The translations under genes and the position numbers were made by a program. From positions 1 to 45,538 of the forward strand of contig CAMJJL010000012.1 of the NCBI GenBank assembly GCA_946406145.1: a stretch of 45,538 nucleotides of DNA, written 5' to 3'. How positions within the stretch are numbered: the first letter of the stretch is position 1; every line of letters starts with the position of its first letter. Source of the DNA: an uncultured Clostridia bacterium (GTDB lineage Bacteria; Bacillota; Clostridia; Oscillospirales; Acutalibacteraceae). Of the stretch, positions 8,550 to 16,076 are shown in pieces. The notes under the pieces were generated by a model. That model worked only from the letters and a program-made list of their open reading frames with translations, did not search any database and was not told the origin of the DNA.

Positions 8550-9557
8550 ATGAAAGTATTACTGACAGGCGGCGCCGGATACATCGGCAGTCATACTGCT
8601 GTGGAAATGATCGAAGGAGGCTTCGAGGTTGTCATCGCCGACAACTTCGACAACAGCTCGCCCAAGGTGCTCGACCGTATCGAGACCATCACCGGCACCC
8701 GTCCCATCCTCTATGAGCTGGATGTCGCGGATCGCTCCGCGGTAGACGCAATGTTCCAGAGAGAGGATTTTGACGCAGTGGTGCATTTTGCCGGACTCAA
8801 GGCAGTTGGCGAGAGCTGCGCCATCCCCGTGCGCTATTACCGCAATAATATTGACACTACCCTCACCCTCCTGGAGGTGATGAAGAAGCGCGGTGTGCAC
8901 AACATCGTGTTCAGCTCTTCTGCGACCGTCTACGGTATTCCCGAGGAAGTGCCGCTCAAAGAGGGCATGCCGACCTCCTGCACCAACCCCTATGGTTGGA
9001 CAAAATACATGAATGAGCAGATCCTGACCGACGCCGCGACTGCCGATCCCGAGCTGAGCGTGGTGCTCCTGCGCTACTTCAACCCCATCGGCGCGCACCA
9101 AAGCGGTCTGATCGGCGAGAATCCCAACGGCATCCCCAACAACCTCATGCCCTATATCACGCAGGTGGCTGTGGGCAAGCTCGAGCGCCTCGGCGTATTC
9201 GGCAATGATTATCCCACCCATGACGGCACCGGTGTGCGCGACTATATCCACGTTGTCGATCTGGCGCAGGGTCATGTCAAGGCGATCGAATATGCCGCCG
9301 AGCACAAGGGCACCGAGATCTTCAACCTCGGTACCGGCGTCGGCTACAGCGTGCTGGATATCGTCAACGCTTTCATGCGTGTGAACGATATCGAGATCCC
9401 CTATGACATCAAGCCCCGTCGCGCAGGCGATATCGCCGAGTGCTATGCCGATCCTGCCAAGGCGAAAGAGGGCTTAGGCTGGACTGCAAAGTACGGCATC
9501 GATGAGATGTGCCGCGACAGCTGGAACTGGCAGAAGAACAACCCGAAGGGGTATTGA
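8550..9557 (+). CDS. galE: UDP-glucose 4-epimerase
   Basis: This 335-residue cytosolic SDR enzyme interconverts UDP-glucose and UDP-galactose, and possibly the N-acetyl forms. It has the N-terminal NAD motif TGGAGYIGSHT, the catalytic Ser in SSSATVYG and the Tyr-x3-Lys pair in NPYGWTKYM. GVRDYIHVVDLA and the C-terminal PRRAGDIAECYAD are typical of GalE. The frame is open upstream to 8445, but the ATG at 8550 follows AAAGGAGG and starts directly on the family's MKVLLTGG. It is 94 bases after the dehydratase gene with no terminator between them, so the two are probably cotranscribed for glycan precursor supply. Confidence 0.96.
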   Translation: MKVLLTGGAGYIGSHTAVEMIEGGFEVVIADNFDNSSPKVLDRIETITGTRPILYELDVADRSAVDAMFQREDFDAVVHFAGLKAVGESCAIPVRYYRNNIDTTLTLLEVMKKRGVHNIVFSSSATVYGIPEEVPLKEGMPTSCTNPYGWTKYMNEQILTDAATADPELSVVLLRYFNPIGAHQSGLIGENPNGIPNNLMPYITQVAVGKLERLGVFGNDYPTHDGTGVRDYIHVVDLAQGHVKAIEYAAEHKGTEIFNLGTGVGYSVLDIVNAFMRVNDIEIPYDIKPRRAGDIAECYADPAKAKEGLGWTAKYGIDEMCRDSWNWQKNNPKGY

Positions 9558-9560
9558 TGA

Positions 9561-9767
9561 GTTGAAAGTTGATAGTTGATAGTTGAAAGTTGAGGGAGGG
9601 CGTTGCCCTCACCCATTTTGTATATGTATAACTGAAAACCTATATTTATCAAATAACGCTTACTGCTTATTTCAAAGGGTAGTAGGCGTTATTGTTTTAT
9701 GTCGTTATATAAATCCAAAAGACGAAGTCTTTCCCAACACTTTCCACTTTCCACTTTCAACTATCCA
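9561..9767. repeat. Heptamer-armed element 3 (GTTGAAA/GTTGATA type)
   Basis: The left arm (9561-9593) iterates GTTGAAA and GTTGATA. The right arm (about 9737-9767) reads CTTTCCA units, then CTTTCAACTATCC. A GAGGGC-GTT-GCCCTC hairpin follows the left arm. The galE terminator lies inside the element. Confidence 0.65.
9652..9699 (+). terminator. Terminator downstream of galE
   Basis: AATAACGC (9652-9659) pairs with GCGTTATT (9686-9693), with TACT/AGTA extending the stem inward, then GTTTTAT. It lies within the heptamer-armed element. Confidence 0.6.
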
Positions 9768-9848
9768 TTATTTACAATTCCATAAAATTCAGCGCGGCGA
9801 ATCGGTAAATTTATACCATTCTGCCAATAGCGTTTCTAAGCGGATTTC

Positions 9849-9877
9849 TTGACTTTTACACTTGCTTATGATAAAAT
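9849..9877 (+). promoter_or_regulatory. Strong promoter of the ribozyme-nagB-glmM operon
   Basis: TTGACT (9849-9854), 17 bases, then TAAAAT (9872-9877) with an upstream TGA (extended -10). The start would be near 9884, giving a leader of about 350 bases that holds the ribozyme. Confidence 0.8.
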
Positions 9878-9943
9878 TTTAACGTATAGTGTAAACATAT
9901 ATACTGTACAATAAAACAGCCCTCCCGAAGGAGGTTAAGAGGT

Positions 9944-10102
9944 CTGTTAGCGCCGGGACCGTAATTGGTTGACGAGGTTTGGCGGTTATCGAAAGATTCG
10001 GCGGATGCCGCTACGGCAAATTACGCAAACTCAACTAAAATCAAATTAAGTGATTTTATCAGCTGCAAGGGGCAGCTTTCAGTAATACTCGGAAGGTATT
10101 TT
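9944..10102 (+). ncRNA. glmS-class self-cleaving ribozyme/riboswitch upstream of nagB
   Basis: The conserved core of the GlcN6P-activated glmS ribozyme is present in order. AGCGCC (9949-9954) has the predicted cut between A9949 and G9950. GGTTGACGAGG follows (9967-9977), then TTATCGA (9986-9992) and TCGGCGGATGCC (9998-10009). P1 can form from GACC with GGTT and P2 from TGGCGG with CCGCTA; a CGAA/TTCG hairpin forms P2.1. Downstream supports are AAAATCA/TGATTTT (10037-10057), AGCTGC/GCAGCT (10061-10077) and AATAC/GTATT (10084-10100). Known glmS ribozymes cleave the mRNA when GlcN6P is high and almost always control glmS. Here the next gene is nagB, 131 bases downstream. A CCTCC/GGAGG hairpin (9921-9934) sits just upstream. 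The 3' boundary is approximate. Confidence 0.93.
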
Positions 10103-10233
10103 ACATAAATCATTGCGTAGGGATATGTCGTCAGAGAGAAACGAAAAAGCAGAATCAACACTGTAACAGAGAGTCTCTCACTATCTATCACTTCACATAG
10201 AACCTAACTATTACTTTTACGGAGGTAACTATT

Positions 10234-11037
10234 ATGAGAGTTGTTATTCAGGAAAATTACGATAAAATGTGCAAGTGGGCTGCGAAATATATCGCAGACA
10301 AGATCAACAATCATAAGACGGGACTGCTTTTGAGCCGTCCTTTCGTCCTCGGCCTTCCCACAGGCTCTTCTCCCATCGGCGTTTACAAGGAGCTTGTCCG
10401 CATGAATAAGGCCGGCGAGGTCAGCTTTGAGAATGTTGTGACCTTCAACATGGACGAATATCTCGGCCTGCCCCACGAGCATGATCAGAGCTACTGGTAC
10501 TTCATGCACGACAATTTCTTTGATCACCTTGTCGATATGAAGCCCGAGAACATCAACATCCTCAACGGCATGACCGACGATCCCGAGGGCGAGTGCGCTC
10601 GCTATGAACAGAAGATCGCTGCCTACGGCGGTATCGATCTGTTTATGGGCGGCATCGGCGTTGACGGCCATATCGCGTTCAACGAGCCGTTCACCAGTCT
10701 TGCGTCCCGCACCGGCGTGCGCAATCTGACCACCGACACCCGTATCGTTAACTCCCGTTTCTTCGGCAACGATCCCGAGGCTGTTCCCGCTCAGGCGCTG
10801 AGCGTAGGCGTAGGCACCGTTACCGACAGTAAGGAAGTGCTGATCCTGATCAATGGCCATAACAAAGCGAAGGCGCTGGCTGAGACCGTAGAGGGCAGCG
10901 TGAGCCACAAGTGGACCTGCTCCGCTCTGCAGATGCACAACGGCGCGATCATCGCCTGCGATGAGGCGGCTTGTGACGAGCTGACCGTCGGCGCTTACAA
11001 ATATTTCCTCGATATCGAGAAGAAAGAGAGACTGTAA
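10234..11037 (+). CDS. nagB: Glucosamine-6-phosphate deaminase/isomerase, probably biosynthetic here
   Basis: A 267-residue hexameric-type NagB, reversibly interconverting GlcN6P with fructose-6-phosphate plus ammonia. It is collinear with E. coli NagB (266 residues). Conserved parts are FVLGLPTGSSP, Asp74 in FNMDEYLGLP, the active-site stretch GVDGHIAFNEP (Asp144, His146, Glu151) and LASRT. Lys in the NGHNKAKAL loop also matches the allosteric and phosphate-binding region. GGAGG lies nine bases before the ATG. It is first in an operon with an acetyltransferase (4-base gap) and glmM, under a glmS-class ribozyme. A catabolic NagB would be expected to be induced, not destroyed, by GlcN6P. The context therefore suggests it makes GlcN6P from ammonia, replacing or backing up GlmS. 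Confidence 0.95.
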   Translation: MRVVIQENYDKMCKWAAKYIADKINNHKTGLLLSRPFVLGLPTGSSPIGVYKELVRMNKAGEVSFENVVTFNMDEYLGLPHEHDQSYWYFMHDNFFDHLVDMKPENINILNGMTDDPEGECARYEQKIAAYGGIDLFMGGIGVDGHIAFNEPFTSLASRTGVRNLTTDTRIVNSRFFGNDPEAVPAQALSVGVGTVTDSKEVLILINGHNKAKALAETVEGSVSHKWTCSALQMHNGAIIACDEAACDELTVGAYKYFLDIEKKERL

Positions 11038-11041
11038 ACCA

Positions 11042-11698
11042 ATGTATACCATTAAGGATTTATATGACCTTGACCATACGCTCGCTAAGGATTATCTTGA
11101 ACAGTTCACTTATCCTTGGGAGGCGTTAAAGGGGATCAAGGACATGATCATCGCGCTGGGCGAAACCCTCGGCGATGACTATGAAGAGAGAGCTCCTCAG
11201 GTTTGGGTGCACAAGACCGCCAAGGTCTTTGACTCCGCCTATCTCGGCGCTCCCTGTATTATCGGACCGAACACCGAGGTGCGCCAGTGCGCCTTCATCC
11301 GCGGTGCGGCCTTAGTCGGCGCTGACTGCGTTGTCGGCAACTCTGCCGAGCTCAAGAATGTCATCCTCTTCGATCACGTTCAGACGCCGCATTATAACTA
11401 TGTCGGCGATTCGATCCTGGGCTACTTCTCCCACATGGGAGCCGGCTCCATCACCTCGAACGTCAAGTCCGACAAACAGCTCGTTGTCGTCCACAACGGC
11501 ACCGAGAAGATCGAGACGGGACTCAAGAAATTCGGCGCGATGCTCGGCGACTATGTCGAGGTCGGCTGCAACGCCGTATGCAACCCCGGCACCGTCATCG
11601 GCAGACACAGTAACGTCTATCCGACCTCCTGCGTGCGCGGTGTTGTTCCCGAGAACTGCATTTACAAAAACAGCGGTGAAATCGTAGAAAAGAGGTAA
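11042..11698 (+). CDS. Left-handed beta-helix acetyltransferase, GlmU C-domain-like
   Basis: A 218-residue hexapeptide-repeat protein resembling the acetyltransferase half of GlmU without the uridylyltransferase half. After an N-terminal helical part (1-50), imperfect hexapeptides run from about 60 to 205. The stretch HYNYVGDSILG then MGAGSITSN mirrors GlmU HLxYLGDAEIG then IGAGTITCN. It keeps the catalytic-type His, the Tyr three residues on and the Asn. The predicted reaction is N-acetylation of glucosamine-1-phosphate with acetyl-CoA. It starts four bases after nagB and ends five bases before glmM, so it supplies the step after GlmM. The uridylyl transfer must be encoded elsewhere. A different amino-sugar acceptor is possible. 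Confidence 0.85.
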   Translation: MYTIKDLYDLDHTLAKDYLEQFTYPWEALKGIKDMIIALGETLGDDYEERAPQVWVHKTAKVFDSAYLGAPCIIGPNTEVRQCAFIRGAALVGADCVVGNSAELKNVILFDHVQTPHYNYVGDSILGYFSHMGAGSITSNVKSDKQLVVVHNGTEKIETGLKKFGAMLGDYVEVGCNAVCNPGTVIGRHSNVYPTSCVRGVVPENCIYKNSGEIVEKR

Positions 11699-11703
11699 TT
11701 CCC

Positions 11704-13050
11704 ATGGGTAAATATTTCGGTACAGACGGCTTCCGCGGTGAAGCAAACAAGGATCTGACCTTCGATCACGCCATCAAGATCGGCCGTTTCCTCGGCTGGT
11801 ACTACGGCGCGAATCAGGGCAAAAAGGCAAAGGTGCTGATCGGTAAGGATACCAGACGCTCCTCGTATATGTTCGAGTACGCGCTGTGCACCGGTTTGAT
11901 GGCGAGCGGCGCTGATGCTTACATCATGCACGTCACTACCACCCCGTCTGTCGCTTACATCACCCGTACCGACGACTTCGACTGCGGTATCATGATCTCC
12001 GCCTCTCACAATCCGTTCTATGACAACGGTATCAAGGTGCTCAACGGCAACGGTGAGAAGATGGAGGAAGAGACCCTGCTGAAGGTCGAGGAATACATTG
12101 ACGGAAAGATTGATATCCCCGTCGCTGAGCGCGAGAATATCGGCAGAACCGTTGACTATGTCGAGGGTCGTAACCGTTATATCGGCTACCTGATCTCTAT
12201 GAGCAAGTACAGCTTCAAGGGCGTCAAGGTGGGTCTGGACTGCGCGAACGGCGCTGCGTGGAGCATCGCCAAGGGCGTGTTCAACGCGCTGGGCGCCAAG
12301 ACCTATGTCATGAACGACAGCCCCGACGGCTACAACATCAACACCGACTGCGGTTCCACCCATATCGAGCACTTACAGAAGTTTGTGGTTGAGAAGGGTC
12401 TGGACATCGGCTTTGCCTATGACGGCGACGCCGACCGCTGCTTATGCGTAGATGAAAAGGGCAACGTCGTCACCGGCGACCACATCCTCTACGTCTACGG
12501 TCTGTATATGAAGGAGCGCGGCAAGCTGCTCAACAACAAGGTTGTCACCACCATTATGAGTAACTTCGGACTGTACAAGGCGCTCGACAAGGTCGGCATC
12601 GAGTATGAAAAGACCGCTGTCGGCGACAAGTATGTTTATGAGAACATGGTACAGACAGGCAACCGCATCGGCGGTGAGCAGAGCGGTCATATCATCTTCA
12701 GCAAGTATGCCACCACCGGCGACGGCATCCTGACCTCTCTGAAAATGATGGAGGTCATGCTCGCTAAGGAGAAGCCCATGAGCGAGCTGGCGGCTCCCTG
12801 CGTATTCTATCCGCAGGTACTCAAGAACGTCCGCGTCAAGAGCAAGCCCGACGCGCAGAACGATCCCGATGTACAGGCGGCTGTCTCGAAGGTTGCCGAT
12901 GAACTCGGCGAGGACGGTCGTATCCTTGTCCGTGAGAGCGGCACCGAGCCCGTCATCCGCGTGATGGTCGAGGCAGGCTCAGACGAGATCTGTGAGAAGT
13001 ACGTCGATCAGGTCATCGAGGTCATCACGGCAAAAGGACACTTAGCTTAA
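11704..13050 (+). CDS. glmM: Phosphoglucosamine mutase
   Basis: This 448-residue cytosolic enzyme of the alpha-D-phosphohexomutase family converts GlcN6P to GlcN1P on the way to UDP-GlcNAc. Four marks are clear: the phosphoserine loop ISASHNPFYDNGIK, the metal loop DGDADRCLCVD, the sugar loop GGEQSGH and the phosphate loop RESGTEPVIRVMVEA. MGKYFGTDGFRG at the start is the GlmM signature rather than that of a PGM or PMM. AGAGG lies about eight bases before the ATG. It is the third and last gene of the ribozyme-led operon and is followed by a strong terminator. Confidence 0.97.
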   Translation: MGKYFGTDGFRGEANKDLTFDHAIKIGRFLGWYYGANQGKKAKVLIGKDTRRSSYMFEYALCTGLMASGADAYIMHVTTTPSVAYITRTDDFDCGIMISASHNPFYDNGIKVLNGNGEKMEEETLLKVEEYIDGKIDIPVAERENIGRTVDYVEGRNRYIGYLISMSKYSFKGVKVGLDCANGAAWSIAKGVFNALGAKTYVMNDSPDGYNINTDCGSTHIEHLQKFVVEKGLDIGFAYDGDADRCLCVDEKGNVVTGDHILYVYGLYMKERGKLLNNKVVTTIMSNFGLYKALDKVGIEYEKTAVGDKYVYENMVQTGNRIGGEQSGHIIFSKYATTGDGILTSLKMMEVMLAKEKPMSELAAPCVFYPQVLKNVRVKSKPDAQNDPDVQAAVSKVADELGEDGRILVRESGTEPVIRVMVEAGSDEICEKYVDQVIEVITAKGHLA

Positions 13051-13071
13051 AGTTATTATGATATTAGGAAG

Positions 13072-13103
13072 GAGCTGTTGCGGAAACGCAGCGGCTCTTT
13101 TTT
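13072..13103 (+). terminator. Terminator of the nagB-glmM operon
   Basis: An 11-bp stem with two G-U pairs, GAGCTGTTGCG (13072-13082) with CGCAGCGGCTC (13087-13097), closes on a GAAA tetraloop. Six T follow. Confidence 0.9.
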
Positions 13104-13309
13104 GGTGAATGGTGAATAGTGAATGGTGTTGGGAAACGCTGACGCGTTTTGGATTGATAAACTGACTGCAAAAAGTAACGTCCGCAACTCTTTGATGAGT
13201 TACGGACGTTTTTCTGTTAGTTATCATGTTTTATTGGAATACCATATAAATCGGGTGCGGGCAAAGCCCGCCCTCAACCATTCACCATTCACTATTCACC
13301 ATTCACCAC
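13104..13309. repeat. Heptamer-armed element 4 (GGTGAAT type)
   Basis: The left arm (13104-13128) iterates GGTGAAT and AGTGAAT. The right arm (about 13278-13309) is its inverted copy. Inside are an AAACGC-TGAC-GCGTTT hairpin, a terminator-like stem (13177-13213) and a GCGGGC-AAA-GCCCGC hairpin. It abuts the stop codon of the convergent membrane protein gene. Confidence 0.85.
13177..13213 (+). terminator. Second terminator-like hairpin inside element 4
   Basis: AACGTCCG (13177-13184) pairs with CGGACGTT (13203-13210). An inner AACTC/GAGTT pair closes the loop TTTGAT, and T follows. The CTCTTTGATGA loop recurs in the terminator inside element 12. Confidence 0.6.
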
Positions 13310-13314
13310 TTTTG

Positions 13315-15375
13315 TCACTGTTTGTAGATCTTGAAGGAGGTCAGCGCCATGACGTCGGTGTCCTCATGCAGCTCGGGGAAGCTGAAGGTCAGGCGGATGG
13401 TCTTGTCCCTGCCGATCACGTCGGTAGGGATCAGGAAGTTCAGACCGTGATTGCGCGCGTCGTTGCCGAGCTTGCCCGTGTAGACGGTCACATCGTTGGC
13501 AGTGATGATACAGTCGGTCTCCTCATACACATTGAGCACATTGAAGTAAGCGTGCAGGTCGGTAAGATTGCCGGGCAGATCCTCAAGCGGAATCTCCATC
13601 TGAGCGGTCTTGCCGTTGATGATGGTGCGCCAGCCGTTGGTATGGCCGAAGCCCGACTTGCAGTACATTGCGGCGGTCTCATCCTCGGTGAAGGTCAGCT
13701 CCTTGCCCAGCACATAGTTCTCCACCACACCGCCGTTGAGCAGGAAGCTGTTGGTCAGCTTGATCGTTTTGGAGTCGAGCTTGGCGGAGTCGATCAGGTA
13801 CTCCTCGATGCGCGACTGCGCGTTGGAGCCGACACTGCGGTAGAAGTAGCGCTTACGGTTGGGAGCGGATTTCTCGGCGTCCTCAAAGCTCAGTCCCGTG
13901 CCGATCTTCTTGTAATCCTTGGTCACGGTCGAGGCGAGAGTCGAGGGCAGGTCAAAGAGCGTCACAGGCGCTTCACTGGTGCGGTAGACGCTGATCGCTC
14001 TCTTGTCCTTATACAGCAGCATCGGGTGCTGGTTGATATCTTCGTTGCCGTTATCGGCAGTGATGATGATCCGCGCGTCCTCAAATTTGCCGTGCTCTTT
14101 GAGATCGTCGATCATCTTGAGGATATAGGTGAATTCACCCTCGATCTGCTCCTTGCGCGAGGTGCCGTCGGGATCCTTCTCGCCGCTTGAGGTGATGCGG
14201 TAGGGCTCCTTGGCGCCTTTCAGGTTATAGACGCGCACGGCGGCAGGGTACTTGTCGGTGTATCGAAAGCCCTCCGCCGAATCGTAATCGGAGAAGAACT
14301 TGTCGTCCGCGTCGGGGTTGAAGGTGTTGTTGCTCTTAAAGCTGGAGTAGTCGCTCAGGCTCATCCAGAACAGCTGCTTCATGTAATGCGGCACCGCTTT
14401 GTAGAGCGTATAGCGGTACATCGTGGAGCCGATGACCTTGTACGCGCCCTTGTCGTTAGCGCGGTCGGAGATGTTGTCCACCTTGCGCACCGCGGCATTG
14501 CCGAAATATTTGTCATCGGTATAGACGCGCGTATCGGCGTCGAATTTTTGCAGCACGTCAAAGGCGTTGTTGGCGTTCCACGCGTTGCTGACGTACTCGG
14601 TATACTTGACGTCCTTCTTGTAGACCTCTCCCGTGAGCATTGCAGGGATTGATACCAGCGAGTCGGAGCCTGTCGCGGCGGTGTTGGTATATTCGGTAAA
14701 GCCGCTGAGCTGTTTCTCGATCTCGGGGTGATCCTTCTTATATTCGTCGTAGTATTCCTTGTCCATCGAGCCGAGGATGAACACCAGCGTATTATCCTGC
14801 TCGGACAGCTCATACATGCCTTCGGTGGTTACCTCATGGCTGAGCTTGTCGAGTGAGTTCTGGTTCTTGTACAGATCGAGTGAGAGTCCTGCGATCTGGG
14901 TGATGATGATGATCACCGCCGCGACGATCAGTACTTGCCGCCATGAGTGCTTGAATACCATGAACAGCGCGAACGGCATCGCGATACATGCCGCCCACAT
15001 CGCCGAGTCGATCGCGCCGTAGGTGGTGTAGTCCATCCACGCGATCTGTGAGCCGTCCAGCACACCCGAGCCGTAGCTGATGTTGAAGAAGCTGCATTGG
15101 ATGTATAGCCCCAGTGAGATGCCGAAGGTCAGACAGCACAGGATTTTGTGGAACGCGCCCTTGGGCAGCGAGAGCAGCAGCGTCATCACGACAAAGCCGA
15201 TCAGCGACACGACCGTGACGGGGGTCAGCAGTGATCGAAAGCTGAACCACATCTCATCGTTACCGGTCACATACAACGAGAGCGGTCCGTATACCAGCAG
15301 CGTAAAGCAGAATAACGCGGCGGTCACCGCGCCGAACACGAATCGGTGTTTGAGTGAATAATGTTTTTCTTCCAT
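13315..15375 (-). CDS. Polytopic membrane protein with LTA-synthase/sulfatase-like domain, metal ligands altered
   Basis: This 686-residue protein has five membrane segments (about 11-35, 48-70, 78-100, 121-142 and 148-167) and a large extracellular alkaline-phosphatase-superfamily domain (about 190-520). That layout matches LTA synthase and phosphoethanolamine transferases. NTAATGSDSLVSIPAMLTGE is the nucleophile region. A beta-rich C-terminal extension (about 545-686) follows. The strand that should carry a metal Asp reads VFILGSMD, with Gly202 in its place. The later metal motif is TADNG rather than the usual DHG. It may be inactive or use a different site. The ATG at 15375, preceded by AAAGGA, is preferred over one six codons upstream. 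It lies convergent with the glmM operon. Confidence 0.8.
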   Translation of the reverse strand: MEEKHYSLKHRFVFGAVTAALFCFTLLVYGPLSLYVTGNDEMWFSFRSLLTPVTVVSLIGFVVMTLLLSLPKGAFHKILCCLTFGISLGLYIQCSFFNISYGSGVLDGSQIAWMDYTTYGAIDSAMWAACIAMPFALFMVFKHSWRQVLIVAAVIIIITQIAGLSLDLYKNQNSLDKLSHEVTTEGMYELSEQDNTLVFILGSMDKEYYDEYKKDHPEIEKQLSGFTEYTNTAATGSDSLVSIPAMLTGEVYKKDVKYTEYVSNAWNANNAFDVLQKFDADTRVYTDDKYFGNAAVRKVDNISDRANDKGAYKVIGSTMYRYTLYKAVPHYMKQLFWMSLSDYSSFKSNNTFNPDADDKFFSDYDSAEGFRYTDKYPAAVRVYNLKGAKEPYRITSSGEKDPDGTSRKEQIEGEFTYILKMIDDLKEHGKFEDARIIITADNGNEDINQHPMLLYKDKRAISVYRTSEAPVTLFDLPSTLASTVTKDYKKIGTGLSFEDAEKSAPNRKRYFYRSVGSNAQSRIEEYLIDSAKLDSKTIKLTNSFLLNGGVVENYVLGKELTFTEDETAAMYCKSGFGHTNGWRTIINGKTAQMEIPLEDLPGNLTDLHAYFNVLNVYEETDCIITANDVTVYTGKLGNDARNHGLNFLIPTDVIGRDKTIRLTFSFPELHEDTDVMALTSFKIYKQ

Positions 15376-15480
15376 AATTTTTCCTTTGATCATCGGTCAG
15401 ATAACGGCGCTTTTATACCGACGGATTGCGAGAGGGGTTGACGGGTACCGTACTAACCTATTATAAATCACCCTACAAAT

Positions 15481-15509
15481 ATTTTACTCCAAAAACAATA
15501 TATAGTCAA
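15481..15509 (-). promoter_or_regulatory. Promoter of the LTA-synthase-like gene
   Basis: On the minus strand TTGACT (complement of 15504-15509) is 17 bases from TAAAAT (complement of 15481-15486). The leader is about 100 bases. Confidence 0.75.
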
Positions 15510-15557
15510 GCGTTTCGATCATTTTCACTAGATGTTGAATAGTGACAGAAACGTTAT

Positions 15558-15586
15558 TTGCTTTTCCTGCCAATATATGGTATACT
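15558..15586 (+). promoter_or_regulatory. Promoter of the DUF951 gene
   Basis: TTGCTT (15558-15563), 17 bases, then TATACT (15581-15586) with TGG just upstream (extended -10). The transcript would start inside the short repeat at 15590. Confidence 0.65.
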
Positions 15587-15589
15587 ACT

Positions 15590-15623
15590 GGTTAACGGTT
15601 AATGGTGAACAGTGAACGGTTCA
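15590..15623. repeat. Half element (GGTTAAC/GGTGAAC heptamers)
   Basis: The order is GGTTAAC, GGTTAAT, GGTGAAC, AGTGAAC, GGTTC. It mixes two unit types seen as separate families elsewhere in the window. There is no opposite arm. Confidence 0.6.
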
Positions 15624-15667
15624 TCCTATCGATCAAACGATATCGGAAACGAACAAGGGAGGGGCAT

Positions 15668-15853
15668 ATGGATATCCGCGTCAATGATGAACTGATCATG
15701 AAGAAGCCCCATCCCTGCGGCGACAACCGATTCCTCGTGCTGCGCGTCGGCATGGATTTCAAGATTCGATGCAAAAAATGCGGCAGAGAGGTCATGGTAC
15801 CGCGTAAGAATGTGGAGAGGAATATACGGAAAGTTATGAGAAGTGAGGAATAA
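15668..15853 (+). CDS. DUF951 small zinc-ribbon-like protein
   Basis: A 61-residue protein matching the DUF951 family found across Firmicutes. The family pattern is visible: MDIRVNDELIMKKPHPCG, then VLRVGMDFKIRCKKCG with a Cys-x2-Cys pair, then a basic tail. Cys17, Cys37 and Cys40 could bind a metal or nucleic acid. The function is unknown. The ATG at 15668 is chosen over an earlier in-frame start at 15602 because AGGGAGGGG lies just before it. The last residues and the TAA stop come from the next repeat element. It lies close to prfA, suggesting a translation-linked neighbourhood only. Confidence 0.9.
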   Translation: MDIRVNDELIMKKPHPCGDNRFLVLRVGMDFKIRCKKCGREVMVPRKNVERNIRKVMRSEE

Positions 15854-16062
15854 GGAGTTAGGAGTGAGGAGTTAAAGAAAGATGAAACGTCGCAGAGGGC
15901 TGTAGGGTACGGCGCTTGCGACGTACCGGATGTGAAACGATTCATTATGATTTGTTTGCACTTATCCGACATATGTATCTGATGATCCGCATGTTTTTTG
16001 CAAAGCAAATTGATTGCATATTACATGCAACTCCTAACTCTTCACTCCTAACTCCTAACTCA
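15841..16062. repeat. Heptamer-armed element 6 (GGAGTTA/GGAGTGA type)
   Basis: The left arm (15841-15877) overlaps the end of the DUF951 gene. The right arm (about 16029-16062) ends just before the prfA Shine-Dalgarno site. The interior holds GGTACG-GCGCTTG-CGTACC and a long AT-rich stretch. No other gene is seen in this gap. Confidence 0.8.
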
Positions 16063-16076
16063 CCGAAGGAGATACA

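Noticed and set aside
9900-10230. T-box or purine riboswitch as an alternative for the nagB leader
   Set aside because: No T-box sequence or purine-riboswitch core was found. The ordered glmS-ribozyme motifs explain the leader better.
13104-13309. CRISPR array suspected from regular short repeats
   Set aside because: The units are 7 bases with no spacers, arranged as inverted arms. No cas genes are present.
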